DNA of 64,000 nt. Origin: Tissierella pigra. Lineage in GTDB: Bacteria; Bacillota; Clostridia; Tissierellales; Tissierellaceae. The stretch is from the NCBI RefSeq assembly GCF_009695605.1, contig NZ_VUNQ01000012.1:1-64000 (forward strand), written 5' to 3'. Made by a program: the position numbers and the translations under genes. The notes under the pieces are model-generated. The model ran no database searches. It was not told the DNA's origin and was given only the letters and a program-made list of their open reading frames with translations. Below are positions 53,679-62,625 of the stretch, in pieces; position 1 is the stretch's first letter; the number at the start of each line of letters is the position of its first letter.

Positions 53679-54272
53679 ATGACAACTGATTTATATAATC
53701 TTAGTGATAAAGTAAAACTTTGGACAAGACAGCATAAAAATGTTCTTAAAGAGTTAGAAAAATATGGAGTTTATAGAGTTAAGAAGGAGTATATTCTAGA
53801 AAAGATGGATACCATATCAGATTATTACTTAAATCTATATGAATGGTATGGAAGAAATGCAGCTAAAGTAGTGCCTAAACCAGAAGGTGTAATATATCCT
53901 ATTTGGCTTTCTATATCTTCAGATATGATGCTGCAGCCTACAGAGGATACTATTATTTTGGAAATAGAAGTAGATAGAAAAAATGTTATTTATACTGATG
54001 TAGATAAATGGGGATATGTAGTGAACTATTTTTATTTACCTATTGATCCAGAGGATGAAGAAAGACATAATGAAGAGCTAAAAAAATTTGGTATAAGTGA
54101 TGAGTCTGCTCTAATTACAGGTGATAAAGGTAATTTCTATCCATTACTTAAAAATAAGATAATCAAAAGTTGGGAAAGACTATTTGAACCGTTAGGTGAG
54201 GAAAGCACACTAGTACAAGCAACTATATGGGAAATAAAAAAGGAATGGGTAGTAGATATTATACATGGATAA
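53679..54272 (+). CDS. DUF3841-like protein, first of a tandem pair
   Basis: Soluble protein of 197 residues. It resembles DUF3841-type proteins, with L-W-T-R-Q near the start, then P-K-P-E-G-V-I-Y-P-I-W-L and a conserved F-Y-P-L-L-K near the end. No catalytic motif is evident and function is unknown. It is a paralogue of the next gene: P-K-P-E-G, YPIWL, E-I-E-V-D and W-E-I-K-K-E-W-V are shared. AGAGGAGGCG precedes the ATG. Confidence 0.65.
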   Translation: MTTDLYNLSDKVKLWTRQHKNVLKELEKYGVYRVKKEYILEKMDTISDYYLNLYEWYGRNAAKVVPKPEGVIYPIWLSISSDMMLQPTEDTIILEIEVDRKNVIYTDVDKWGYVVNYFYLPIDPEDEERHNEELKKFGISDESALITGDKGNFYPLLKNKIIKSWERLFEPLGEESTLVQATIWEIKKEWVVDIIHG

Positions 54273-54298
54273 ATGGTAAATTTAAAAGATGGGGGTAG

Positions 54299-54862
54299 AT
54301 GTCTCAATTGAATAAAAAGATAAAGTTATATACATCTCAGAGGGAAATAGTCTTAGATACTATTAGAGAAAAAGGGATATACCATGTTAAAAAAGAATTC
54401 ATAATTAAAAAATATGAAAATGTAGCTAATGTCTTTTTAGAACCTTATAATTGGTTTATTAGAAAAGCAGTAAATATAGTACCTAAGCCAGAGGGGGCAG
54501 AATATCCCATATGGCTATTTACGGATTTAAGATATGTTGAAAACCATGAGGATAGTAAAGTTTTAGAGATAGAGGTTGATATTGAAAATGTAATTCTATT
54601 TGATCCATTCAAATGGAATAGAATATTAAATTTAGCTTATATACCGAAAGATGAAAAGGATTGGGCGGAATATAATGACTCTCTAGAAAAACAAGGAATT
54701 AAAAATGAAGCTAGTATTTATATGACTAATTTTTATCCTCATTTGAAACAAAAGGTAAGAAAAAGCTGGGATTTTTTATTTGAGGATAATATAGACTTAT
54801 CAAAGCCAAATCAAGCTGCTCTATGGGAGTTGCGAAGGGAATGGATAGTATCAGAGTTTTAA
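54299..54862 (+). CDS. DUF3841-like protein, second of a tandem pair
   Basis: Soluble protein of 187 residues, paralogous to the preceding gene product (shared P-K-P-E-G, Y-P-I-W-L, E-I-E-V-D, F-Y-P-H-L-K, W-E-L-R-R-E-W). The start ATG at 54299 has a GGGGG ribosome site. The pair is a local duplication and probably one transcript, ending at a terminator. Function is unknown. Confidence 0.65.
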   Translation: MSQLNKKIKLYTSQREIVLDTIREKGIYHVKKEFIIKKYENVANVFLEPYNWFIRKAVNIVPKPEGAEYPIWLFTDLRYVENHEDSKVLEIEVDIENVILFDPFKWNRILNLAYIPKDEKDWAEYNDSLEKQGIKNEASIYMTNFYPHLKQKVRKSWDFLFEDNIDLSKPNQAALWELRREWIVSEF

Positions 54863-54868
54863 TTTTAT

Positions 54869-54916
54869 AAAAAAGTGTTGCACTTGATACAAGTTTGCAA
54901 CACTTTTTAATTTTTT
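54869..54916 (+). terminator. Terminator after the tandem pair
   Basis: AAAAAAGTGTTGCA pairs with TTGCAACACTTTTT, followed by a T-rich tract. Confidence 0.92.
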
Positions 54917-54960
54917 GTATATAAGCTTACATTAGAAATTAAAGTATAGTAAAAAAAATC

Positions 54961-54989
54961 TTGACATATACAGTTGAACTATATATAAT
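54961..54989 (+). promoter_or_regulatory. Promoter of the padR operon
   Basis: TTGACA (54961-54966), exactly 17 bp, TATAAT (54984-54989). It is the best consensus promoter in the window and is overlapped by the first operator-like repeat. Confidence 0.88.
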
Positions 54990-55014
54990 AACGATATACA
55001 GTTATACTATATAT
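54966..55014. promoter_or_regulatory. Two PadR-operator-like direct repeats
   Basis: ATATACAGTTgaACTATATAT (54966-54986) and ATATACAGTTatACTATATAT (54994-55014) differ only at the two central bases, are 28 bases apart, and are each partly palindromic. The first covers the spacer and -10 box, consistent with autorepression by PadR. Confidence 0.8.
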
Positions 55015-55095
55015 TTAGACTGAATACTATTAAAGTTTAATTTTATTGAGGAATTCAGTTAAGTATACGATATCAAAATATTAAGGAGGTTAGTT

Positions 55096-55434
55096 ATGAA
55101 GCGTGATAAAAATTTACCACTTACGGAAACAGTATATTATATTTTACTTTCATTATTTGAACCATTGCATGGGTACATGATTATGCAAAAAATTGAAGAC
55201 ATGAGTAATGGACAGGTCCGTATGGCAGCGGGAACACTGTATGGTGCTATTGAAAATCTACTAAAGCTTAAATATATACAGCCAGTTTTTTCTGAGGATA
55301 AAAGGAGAAAGGTTTATCAAATTACAGAGAAAGGTAAAGAAATTTTGTTGATGGATATGAGTCGTATGGAACATATGATAACTGTTACAAAGCAGGCTTT
55401 AGAAGCAGGAGGAAAAGAAGATGAAAAAATTTAA
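55096..55434 (+). CDS. PadR-family transcriptional regulator
   Basis: Winged-helix repressor of 112 residues with the PadR pattern L-S-L-F-E-P-L-H-G-Y (about 17-26), then G-T-L-Y-G-A-I-E-N-L-L (about 48-58) and the wing D-K-R-R-K-V-Y-Q-I-T-E-K-G. PadR proteins respond to small molecules or stress. The gene overlaps the DUF2812 gene by 14 bases, and two direct repeats on its promoter suggest autoregulation. Confidence 0.93.
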   Translation: MKRDKNLPLTETVYYILLSLFEPLHGYMIMQKIEDMSNGQVRMAAGTLYGAIENLLKLKYIQPVFSEDKRRKVYQITEKGKEILLMDMSRMEHMITVTKQALEAGGKEDEKI

Positions 55435-56053
55435 GTTATTTTCAAGTTATTCAGCAGAAGAAAAATGGTTAAATGAACAATCCAATTTAGGTTGGAAATT
55501 GGTGAAAAAAAAGTTATTTTATACTTTTCATAAAAACACACAAAATTCATCAGTATATGCAGTTGATTATCGTATTTTTAAAAACAAAGATAGTTATCAA
55601 GACTATCTCAATCTTTTTCAAGATTCTGGTTGGATACATGTAGCGGGAAGCCGTTTATCTGGAGAGCAGTATTTTATTTCCTTATTAAATGAAGACAAAG
55701 ATGTATCCATCTTTTCAGATAGAGAGTCTTCCCAGTATCGTTATAAAAAGAAGATGATAAATAGTATTCAAGGAATAGGGTATCTATTAACTTACTTGGT
55801 TGTAGCAATACTATATGGATATTTTGATATAAGAATGATTATGGAACCTAGATATGCTTTTCTTACACCTGGTCTCTGGGAGAAAAGTGGCATGGAATTT
55901 TGGAAAGCATATTTATTTGAACTACCATTTGCTCTTATTTTCCGTATACTTCCTGTGATTTTAATCATAGGTTATATAATTTTAATGGTCACTTATTTAC
56001 TTTGGGCATTTTATAGCCAAAATAAAGAAAGGAAGTTTGAAAATGAAAATTAA
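55421..56053 (+). CDS. DUF2812 membrane protein
   Basis: Protein of 210 residues. The N-terminal part (about 1-100) matches the DUF2812 pattern, with K-F-K-L-F-x-S-Y, E-E-K-W-L-N-E, G-W-K-L and Y-x-V-D-Y-R. Two membrane helices follow (about 120-140 and 165-200). DUF2812 proteins are typically encoded next to PadR regulators; their role is unknown. It overlaps padR and has its own AAGAAG site. Confidence 0.88.
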   Translation: MKKFKLFSSYSAEEKWLNEQSNLGWKLVKKKLFYTFHKNTQNSSVYAVDYRIFKNKDSYQDYLNLFQDSGWIHVAGSRLSGEQYFISLLNEDKDVSIFSDRESSQYRYKKKMINSIQGIGYLLTYLVVAILYGYFDIRMIMEPRYAFLTPGLWEKSGMEFWKAYLFELPFALIFRILPVILIIGYIILMVTYLLWAFYSQNKERKFENEN

Positions 56054-56126
56054 AACTAATTATGACCATTGGATGTTTGGGGTTTACGGTTAAGGCAAAC
56101 CTATTATATTAGAAAAGGAGAATGAA

Positions 56127-56462
56127 ATGGCAAATCATGAATTTGGAATTATGGAAACTACTCCTAAAGAGAACCAAAGGTTTGATGAATATGATCCAAA
56201 AAAATATAAGCATATTAAAATAGATGATGATTTCATTGAGCCATTGTTGGCTGAATTTCAGAGTATCCCTTGTTATTGGCATACATTAAAACACCCAGAA
56301 ACTAACCTTGCATATTATGGTATAACACTAATACCCCCTGAATCTATGGGTAACTTTATATCTGTTTTTAACAGTCAGCCTTCAGAACAGTATAATGAGA
56401 TAATTGAATTATTTGAGCAAGCCAAAAGAAAAAATAAATATATTATTCACTTTGGAATTTAA
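56127..56462 (+). CDS. Hypothetical protein, 111 residues
   Basis: Small soluble protein starting F-G-I-M-E-T-T-P and containing the acidic segment I-D-D-D-F-I-E-P-L-L. I recall this as a conserved uncharacterised family in Firmicutes but cannot name it. AAAGGAG precedes the ATG. A 16-codon ORF (56043-56093) between this gene and DUF2812 is probably a relic. Confidence 0.7.
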   Translation: MANHEFGIMETTPKENQRFDEYDPKKYKHIKIDDDFIEPLLAEFQSIPCYWHTLKHPETNLAYYGITLIPPESMGNFISVFNSQPSEQYNEIIELFEQAKRKNKYIIHFGI

Positions 56463-56618
56463 ACAGGAACATACAATGCCTTCAAATAAATATTGATTTG
56501 AAAGTTTTACTTTATATGTTGATAGATTAATAGATGAATTATATGATATAATCTATATAAATTAAGAATTATTTATATTATAGTGTATAAGAATTATTTA
56601 TTTAGATGGAGGATAGTT

Positions 56619-56984
56619 ATGAAAATAAATACTATAAAAGAAAATAATATTGACATTGCTGTTGTAAATAGTAAGGATATATTAATAACAGATGTTCAGT
56701 CAGCATTGGATTTTATGATGACGATACAGTATAAAACTAACTGTAATCGTATAGTTTTGAACAAATCGGCAATATGTGAAGAATTTTTTAATTTAAGTAC
56801 AAAAATTGCTGGTGAAATACTACAAAAATTTGTTACTTATCAAGTAAAAATGGCTATTGTAGGAGATTTTTCTGAATATACAAGTAAGAGCTTGAGGGAT
56901 TTTATCTATGAATGTAACAAAGGAAAGGATATATTTTTCTTATCTGATGAAAAAGAAGCCATTAAAAAATTAAGTATGGTATAG
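56619..56984 (+). CDS. DUF4180-like protein
   Basis: Soluble protein of 121 residues that fits DUF4180: I-A-V-V-N-S-K-D-I-L-I-T-D-V-Q-S-A-L-D-F-M near the start, then I-V-L-N-K-S-A-I, and L-S-T-K-I-A-G-E-I-L-Q-K-F. Function is unknown. ATG 56619 has GGAGGATAG; the upstream ATG at 56583 does not. It is a single gene. Confidence 0.75.
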   Translation: MKINTIKENNIDIAVVNSKDILITDVQSALDFMMTIQYKTNCNRIVLNKSAICEEFFNLSTKIAGEILQKFVTYQVKMAIVGDFSEYTSKSLRDFIYECNKGKDIFFLSDEKEAIKKLSMV

Positions 56985-57035
56985 TATTTACTAATACAAA
57001 CAAATAGACAATAAGAATTTATTATTGTAAATAGC

Positions 57036-57064
57036 TTGACAAAGAAATTCCACTTTGATATTAT
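57036..57064 (+). promoter_or_regulatory. Promoter of the MATE exporter
   Basis: TTGACA (57036-57041), 17-bp spacer, TATTAT (57059-57064). Confidence 0.85.
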
Positions 57065-57077
57065 ACAAGGAAAATGA

Positions 57078-57143
57078 ATAGATCTCATAGTATTATTCTC
57101 GCCGGAGAATAATACATCTATAAAGAGATAAAAGAATCGCATC
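57078..57143 (+). ncRNA. Structured leader RNA upstream of the MATE exporter
   Basis: An extended hairpin forms from ATCTC (57082-57086) with GAGAT (57125-57129), TAG with CTA, and a perfect 10-pair stem TATTATTCTC/GAGAATAATA closed by GCCG. It lies between a consensus promoter and a terminator, in the layout of a riboswitch or attenuator. No known riboswitch class was recognised. Confidence 0.5.
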
Positions 57144-57178
57144 GGTAGGCCTGAGGTTGCGTCAGGTCTACCTTTTTT
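57144..57178 (+). terminator. Terminator between the promoter and the MATE gene
   Basis: GGTAG-g-CCTGA pairs with TCAGG-t-CTACC, then TTTTTTAT. Transcription must pass it to reach the exporter. CGCA/TGCG on either side could form an alternative fold. Confidence 0.85.
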
Positions 57179-57218
57179 ATTTATTTTTTTTATTTATATT
57201 CTAAGAGGAGGAGAAAGT

Positions 57219-58574
57219 ATGAAAAATAATGAAGTAGCAGTTAAAAATCAATCAAAGAACATGTTTAGGTTATTACTGTCCTATATTGTACCTGGAATAG
57301 CAGGGCTTCTATTTAATTCCCTATATATTGTTGTTGATGGTCTTTTCGTGGCAAGGATGCTTGGAAGAGAACCATTGGCGGCAGTAACTGTTGGTGTTCC
57401 TGTTGTAGAAATACTGTTAGCTTTAAGTATGCTTATATCAGTAGGAGCAGGTGTACTGATTTCTAGTAAAAATGGTAAAGGAGAATATAAAGAAGCAAGA
57501 GGTATTTTTAATATATCCGTTAGACTATTAGCTATAGTGTCTATATTAATAGCAGTAGGTGCATTGATATTTATACGTCCTATTGCAAAGATGCTGGGGG
57601 CTACTCCTGATATAATGGATTTGGTAGTTGAATATATGAAATATTTCTTTGCATTCAGCCCTGCTTTCATGTTTAGCTATGCCATGTGTACATGGTTAAG
57701 AAATGATTCACAACCGAAACTTGCAATGTTTGCTCAGATTGTTGGAGCATTATCAAATGTGTTTCTTGATTGGTATTTCATGGGACCTTTAAAAATGGGA
57801 ATAGGTGGAGCAGCATTAGCTACTGGCTTGGGTCCTGTATTCAGTATGACAATAATGTTGCCACATTTTATATCAAAGAAAGGTAATTTATATTTTGAAA
57901 AAATAAAAATGGATTTTAAAATCATTTCTGATATGTTATTAAAGGGTATACCATCATTTGCTATGGAATTTGCTTTGGGTATAACAACATTATGTGTTAA
58001 TATTGCAATTGGAATACACATGGGAGCTTTAGGGTTTGCCGCATTCGGTATAGTAGGATATATAGCTTTAATAATTTTATCATTATTTTTAGGTATGGCA
58101 GAAGGTTCACAGCCATTAATAAGCTTTTACCATGGAGCCAATGAAGATAAGAATATGAAAGTAATTTTAAAAATTAGTTTGCGTATATCAATAGCTATAG
58201 GAATAATAGCATACTTACTATTGTTTAAATATACAGAAGTTCCAGTATCTATATTTGCCGATAATGATATTGAGCTCGTTAAAGCTGCTACCACTGCAAC
58301 CATTTACTATTTCCCAGCTTTATTTGTATCAGGTATAAACATTCTGTTAGCATCCTATATGCAATCCATAGGACATTGGAAGGAGTCTGTATCAATATCT
58401 CTATGTAGGTCCTTAATTTTATTGCTTCCATTATTGCTAGTATTACCTAAGGTTTTAGGAGATAATGGTATATGGGTATCAGTGCCATTTGCAGAAATAT
58501 TAACATTACCTATAGCTTATATATTGTGTAATCCAAAGAATAGTGTAATGGCACAGTCATCCATATCTAAATAA
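57219..58574 (+). CDS. MATE-family efflux transporter
   Basis: Polytopic membrane protein of 451 residues with twelve predicted helices in two similar halves, of the MATE/NorM/DinF superfamily that exports cationic compounds in exchange for Na+ or H+. Characteristic segments include D-G-L-F-V-A-R-M-L-G, P-V-V-E-I-L and M-A-E-G-S-Q-P-L-I-S-F-Y. The substrate is unknown. A structured leader and terminator upstream suggest ligand-controlled expression. The ribosome site is AGGAGGAG. Confidence 0.92.
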   Translation: MKNNEVAVKNQSKNMFRLLLSYIVPGIAGLLFNSLYIVVDGLFVARMLGREPLAAVTVGVPVVEILLALSMLISVGAGVLISSKNGKGEYKEARGIFNISVRLLAIVSILIAVGALIFIRPIAKMLGATPDIMDLVVEYMKYFFAFSPAFMFSYAMCTWLRNDSQPKLAMFAQIVGALSNVFLDWYFMGPLKMGIGGAALATGLGPVFSMTIMLPHFISKKGNLYFEKIKMDFKIISDMLLKGIPSFAMEFALGITTLCVNIAIGIHMGALGFAAFGIVGYIALIILSLFLGMAEGSQPLISFYHGANEDKNMKVILKISLRISIAIGIIAYLLLFKYTEVPVSIFADNDIELVKAATTATIYYFPALFVSGINILLASYMQSIGHWKESVSISLCRSLILLLPLLLVLPKVLGDNGIWVSVPFAEILTLPIAYILCNPKNSVMAQSSISK

Positions 58575-58644
58575 GGATAAAATGTTTATAGATAATTAAT
58601 AATATTTATATAAGTTTATTAATTTAAATCAAGGAGGTAATCTA

Positions 58645-59349
58645 ATGCAAAAATTCATTATTGAAGATTCGTTCTGGAATATATTTCCTAACGCAAAAAT
58701 TGGAGTTATTATTTGTAATGGTATTGATAATACAGTAAAACATAATGAGAAATATGCAGAGCTAATTTTAGAGGCAGAAAAGGAGGCATTAAAGTATCTT
58801 CAAAATGCAGAATTTAGCAAGAATTCCGTAATAAAAGTATGGAGAGAAGCATTCCAAAAATTTAAAACGAAGAAAGGTGCAAGAGCATCCATAGAAGCAT
58901 TATTAAAGAGAATTAATAATGGTAATCATATAGGAACTATTAACCCACTAGTTGATATTTATAACTCTATTTCATTAAGATACGCATTGCCCTGTGGTGG
59001 TGAGGATATAGACGAATTTATAGGTGATATAAGATTGACTACAGCTATTGGAGATGAGAAATTTATTCCTCTTGGAGCAGATGAAGACTCACCTCCATAT
59101 GAAGGTGAAATAGTTTATAAAGATGATAAAGGTGCAATTTGCAGATGTTGGAACTGGAGGGAAGCAGTAAGGACAATGCTTACTGAAAGTACAACCAATG
59201 CCTTTTTATGTATTGAATTAGTTGATGAAAGTAGATTAGAAGAGTTTGAGAATGCCCTAAAAGACTTGTCACAAGAAGTACAAGAGAATTTAGGTGGAAT
59301 AAATAAAATTTCAATTTTAGATATTAATAATAAGGAAGTAGTGATATAG
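58645..59349 (+). CDS. B3/B4 domain protein
   Basis: Stand-alone protein of 234 residues with the B3/B4 domain of the phenylalanyl-tRNA synthetase beta subunit. Typical are A-R-A-S-I-E-A-L, N-P-L-V-D-I-Y-N-S-I-S-L and the pair P-C-G-G-E-D-I-D. Free-standing members are thought to bind or edit misacylated tRNA, though this has not been shown for most. It starts 70 bases after the MATE gene with AAGGAGG and is followed by a radical SAM gene. Confidence 0.88.
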   Translation: MQKFIIEDSFWNIFPNAKIGVIICNGIDNTVKHNEKYAELILEAEKEALKYLQNAEFSKNSVIKVWREAFQKFKTKKGARASIEALLKRINNGNHIGTINPLVDIYNSISLRYALPCGGEDIDEFIGDIRLTTAIGDEKFIPLGADEDSPPYEGEIVYKDDKGAICRCWNWREAVRTMLTESTTNAFLCIELVDESRLEEFENALKDLSQEVQENLGGINKISILDINNKEVVI

Positions 59350-59369
59350 TGATTTAAGGGGGTAGTTAA

Positions 59370-60056
59370 ATGAGTTTTAGTTATAAAGAGATTTATAATG
59401 AAGATGGTAAAAAAGTACTGGAAGTAAATATATTGCCTGAAAAGTATTGTAATTTTGATTGTATATTCTGTCCTATTGGAAGGTCATATAATAAAGTAGA
59501 TATACAACGGCCCTTTGATGAAATAGACAATTCATTAAAAGAGTTAGAAAATATGATAGAAAACCATAAAGTAGAATTAGTGTATATAAATTCAAAGGGA
59601 GAAGCCCTTATAAACAGCAAAATTAGTACTATAATTGAACTAATTAAAAGTAAGGGTGTATCTGTAAGGCTACTATCTAATGGCTATTTGTTAGGTAGGG
59701 ATGAATATATACAAATAGCCAATAAATGTGATGAAGTTATTGGTGAGATAAAAGCAATAAAAGAAGAAGATTTTCAAAAAATACAAAGACCAATTGAAGG
59801 ATATACACTAAAGGAATATATTTCAAATATGACTTCATTTAACAAGCAATATAAAGGAAAATTTATTTTAGAAGTAACAATTATTAAGGGATATAACGAT
59901 ACAGAGGAATCTATTGACAAGATAAAAAGTATTATTAGCGAATTATCTCCAGACAATATAATTGTTGAAAGAATGAATGATGAAAAGTTCAAGAAAAAAC
60001 TAGGTATATCTGATAAGCGATTCAAGGAAATATCAAAGGTATTACAAAATACCTAA
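59370..60056 (+). CDS. Radical SAM protein
   Basis: Radical SAM enzyme of 228 residues. The cluster motif is C27-N-F-D-C31-I-F-C34 (C-x3-C-x2-C) and N-S-K-G-E-A-L fits the SAM-binding GGE-like region. At 228 residues it is compact, with no extra cluster domain. Its reaction is not predictable from sequence. It is 20 bases after the B3/B4 gene and ends at a strong terminator, so the two may be coexpressed. Confidence 0.88.
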   Translation: MSFSYKEIYNEDGKKVLEVNILPEKYCNFDCIFCPIGRSYNKVDIQRPFDEIDNSLKELENMIENHKVELVYINSKGEALINSKISTIIELIKSKGVSVRLLSNGYLLGRDEYIQIANKCDEVIGEIKAIKEEDFQKIQRPIEGYTLKEYISNMTSFNKQYKGKFILEVTIIKGYNDTEESIDKIKSIISELSPDNIIVERMNDEKFKKKLGISDKRFKEISKVLQNT

Positions 60057-60078
60057 CTATACTAATGATATAGAAACC

Positions 60079-60138
60079 AAAAGAGACTAAGTTTTTAGGT
60101 CGACTTAAAAGACCAAATAGACTTAGTCTCTTTTTAAA
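60079..60138 (+). terminator. Terminator after the radical SAM gene
   Basis: AAAAGAGACTAAGT pairs with ACTTAGTCTCTTTTT, with an inner GGTC/GACC stem. Confidence 0.92.
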
Positions 60139-60224
60139 ACGTTTTTATTACATTGACAAAAATTCAATACAAGAATATAATTAGTATAACAAGTATGAAA
60201 AGTAATACTGAAAGGAAGTGAACT

Positions 60225-60530
60225 ATGAATAATAAAAATCTGGAAGATAAATATATGGGTTCTGTGAAGGTAGGTTCAAAGGGACAGATTGTTATTCCGA
60301 AGGAAGTTAGAGATATGTTTAATATTTCATCAGGAGATACGCTAATTCTACTTGCAGATGCCCAAAAAGGTATTGCAATAGAAAGGTATGATGTATTTTC
60401 TAAGATTGCTGATGCAATTTTTGCAGGTAAGTCACAGGAAATTTATCCAACAGAATCAGAAGAAGATTCGCTTATTTTTGCTAAAGAAATAAGAAAATTA
60501 ACTGAGTCTGGAGAAAAAGATAATGAGTAA
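60225..60530 (+). CDS. AbrB/SpoVT-type transcription factor
   Basis: DNA-binding protein of 101 residues. The SpoVT_AbrB swapped-hairpin domain (about 12-55) has G-S-V-K-V-G-S-K-G-Q-I-V-I-P-K-E-V-R and G-D-T-L-I-L-L. The C-terminal 45 residues are helical and acidic. AAAGGAAGTG precedes the ATG. It overlaps the glycosyltransferase gene by eight bases, so the pair is cotranscribed and AbrB probably regulates the operon. Confidence 0.9.
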   Translation: MNNKNLEDKYMGSVKVGSKGQIVIPKEVRDMFNISSGDTLILLADAQKGIAIERYDVFSKIADAIFAGKSQEIYPTESEEDSLIFAKEIRKLTESGEKDNE

Positions 60531-61689
60531 AATGGTATTTTTCAATATCCCAGCTTATGGACATACTAATCCTACTATATCAGTAGTAGATGAATTGGTA
60601 AAACGTGGTCATGAAGTTTGGTATTATTCGTTTTATGAATTTCAGGAGAAAATTGAAAATGTAGGGGCAAAATTTATACCATGTGATGACTATTTGCCAG
60701 AATTTACTCCAGATATAGAACGGAAAATTGGAAAGGATTTTGCGGCCCTTATTGAGATGACAGCAGATACAACAATGAATTTAGATGAAAAGGTATGTAG
60801 AGAACTTAAAGAATTTAATCCAGACTGTATTGTATCTGACTCCATATGTATATGGGGGAAATTATTTGCAATAAAATTAGATATACCTTATATCTGTTCT
60901 ACTACGACCTTTGCAATGAATAAATACACTGCGAAACTGATGAAGCAAAGTCCAAAAGAAATATTCCGTATGTTTATGGGCATTCCAAGAATCAATAGAA
61001 AGATAAAGCTACTTCAGAAAAAAGGATATAAGGTAAAAAATATTATAAATATTATTCAAAATGATAATGATACAGATACAATTGTCTATACATCTAGAGA
61101 ATTTCAGCCTATGGTAGAAACATTTTCAGAGAAGTATGCTTTTGTAGGACCTTCTTTTCAAGTTCCAGAAATTAAAGAAACTCAAAAGAAATATCCACTG
61201 ATTTATATTTCATTAGGGACGGTGCTAAACCAAAACAGAGATTTTTATCAAAATTGTATTCAGGCATTATCTGATGTTGATTGTGAAGTTATTATGTCTG
61301 TTGGAGACAAGACGGATATTTCTAGATTTGGTAAGTTGCCAGACCATTTTAAAGTTTATACTAAAGTTGAACAATTAAAAGTTCTACAGCAGACGGATTT
61401 GTTTATTACTCACTGTGGAATGAATAGTATAAGTGAAAGTTTATATTTTGGCGTTCCATCTATTTTGTTCCCATTGCATAGTGAACAGCTCATGGTGGCA
61501 AATCGAGTAGCAGAATTAAATGCTGGAAAAAGATTAAATTCATGTACTTCGAATAGTATTAGGGAAATCGTTTTAGAAATGTTGAATGACATATCCTATA
61601 AAAAAAATGCAGAAATAATTTCAAAAACCTTGCAGCAAGGAGGAGGACCCAGTGCAGCTGCAAATAAGATAGAGAAGGTATGTAGCTGA
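60523..61689 (+). CDS. Macrolide-type glycosyltransferase (GT1)
   Basis: UDP-sugar-dependent glycosyltransferase of the MGT/UGT family (GT1, two Rossmann domains), 388 residues. N-terminal F-N-I-P-A-Y-G-H-T-N-P-T carries the catalytic His. The C-terminal donor motif is near T-H-C-G-M-N-S-I-S-E-S-L-Y-F-G-V-P. Enzymes of this group inactivate macrolides or glycosylate hydrophobic acceptors. Proximity to an erm gene 20 kb away is probably coincidental. It overlaps the AbrB gene. Confidence 0.9.
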   Translation: MSKMVFFNIPAYGHTNPTISVVDELVKRGHEVWYYSFYEFQEKIENVGAKFIPCDDYLPEFTPDIERKIGKDFAALIEMTADTTMNLDEKVCRELKEFNPDCIVSDSICIWGKLFAIKLDIPYICSTTTFAMNKYTAKLMKQSPKEIFRMFMGIPRINRKIKLLQKKGYKVKNIINIIQNDNDTDTIVYTSREFQPMVETFSEKYAFVGPSFQVPEIKETQKKYPLIYISLGTVLNQNRDFYQNCIQALSDVDCEVIMSVGDKTDISRFGKLPDHFKVYTKVEQLKVLQQTDLFITHCGMNSISESLYFGVPSILFPLHSEQLMVANRVAELNAGKRLNSCTSNSIREIVLEMLNDISYKKNAEIISKTLQQGGGPSAAANKIEKVCS

Positions 61690-61738
61690 TGATGAGCCTA
61701 TATATGGAATTACAATATAAAATGAGTATGATACAATA

Positions 61739-61967
61739 ATGACGATGATAGCTGAAAATAAAGATGTAAGTGAGTACTTTTCAAGGGACTTAGACTTAGA
61801 ATCAGAGATGCTTATGGTTGCTTATTTGGAGAAAGAAGTAGTTGGATTAGTGCAAATAGAATCTGATAAAGATACGTTCTTTGTAATTGTTTTTTGCTTC
61901 TATCCATCATAGAAATAGAGGAATAGGAAAAGTGCTTATTAAGTGTGCAGAAGATTTTTTAAAATAA
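61739..61967 (+). pseudogene. Frameshifted GNAT acetyltransferase remnant
   Basis: The first frame (61739 to about 61912) encodes the start of a GNAT domain up to a stop in C-F-Y-P-S. The next frame continues H-H-R-N-R-G-I-G-K-V-L-I-K-C-A-E, the acetyl-CoA loop. A frameshift thus splits a small acetyltransferase gene. Confidence 0.65.
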
Positions 61968-61995
61968 ATACAAACAAAAAAGATAATGTATTTGT

Positions 61996-62625
61996 CAACT
62001 GAAGGTAGTATAAAATAATCTGTGTTTTTACGAAATAAAATTCTCTTTTCTGGAAAGAATCAAAATATGATTTAAACTAGAAAGGAGAATTTTTTATGTC
62101 AACATTACCAAAAGAAGTTTTAAGAAATATGATAAGTGATGGAAAATTAATAACAGCAGGAGATCTTCATTCATATTTAAAAGATATGTTTAAAGATGTA
62201 CTCCAGGAGATGCTAGAAGCAGAACTAGGATATTCCGAGGGAGATAAGAAGAATAAACAAACAGATAATAGAAGAAATGGATATACTCAAAAAATTGTAA
62301 AAACTCAATTTGGTGAGATACCACTAGAAGTACCAAGAGATAGAAATAGTGAATTTGAGCCAATTGTAATAACTAAAAATAAAGGAGATATATCTAGTAT
62401 TGAAGAGAAAGTAATAGCTCTTTATGGAAGAAGTATGTCGACTAGAGATATTCATGAGCAGGTAAAAGAAATATATGGAATAGAAATATCAGCAGAAATG
62501 CTAAGTAAAATGACAGACAGTATAATCCCATATAAAAAAAATAGCAAAATAGGCCATTAAGTCAAATCTATCCTTTTGTTTTTATGGATGCAATCACTAC
62601 AAAGTAAGAGAATGGAAAGGCAACC
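61996..62625 (+). pseudogene. IS256-family transposase, truncated and frameshifted
   Basis: The ORF from 62096 encodes 154 residues of an IS256-type (mutator) transposase, with E-A-E-L-G-Y, the R-N-G-Y block, P-L-E-V-P-R-D-R-N and I-E-E-K-V-I-A-L-Y-G-R-S-M-S. After a frameshift near the A run at 62535, the next frame reads I-Y-P-F-V-F-M-D-A-I (62574-62603), containing one catalytic Asp. The match ends near 62625. AAGGTAGTATAAAATAATCT (near 62004) resembles the family's terminal repeat. The rest of the transposase is missing. Confidence 0.8.
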
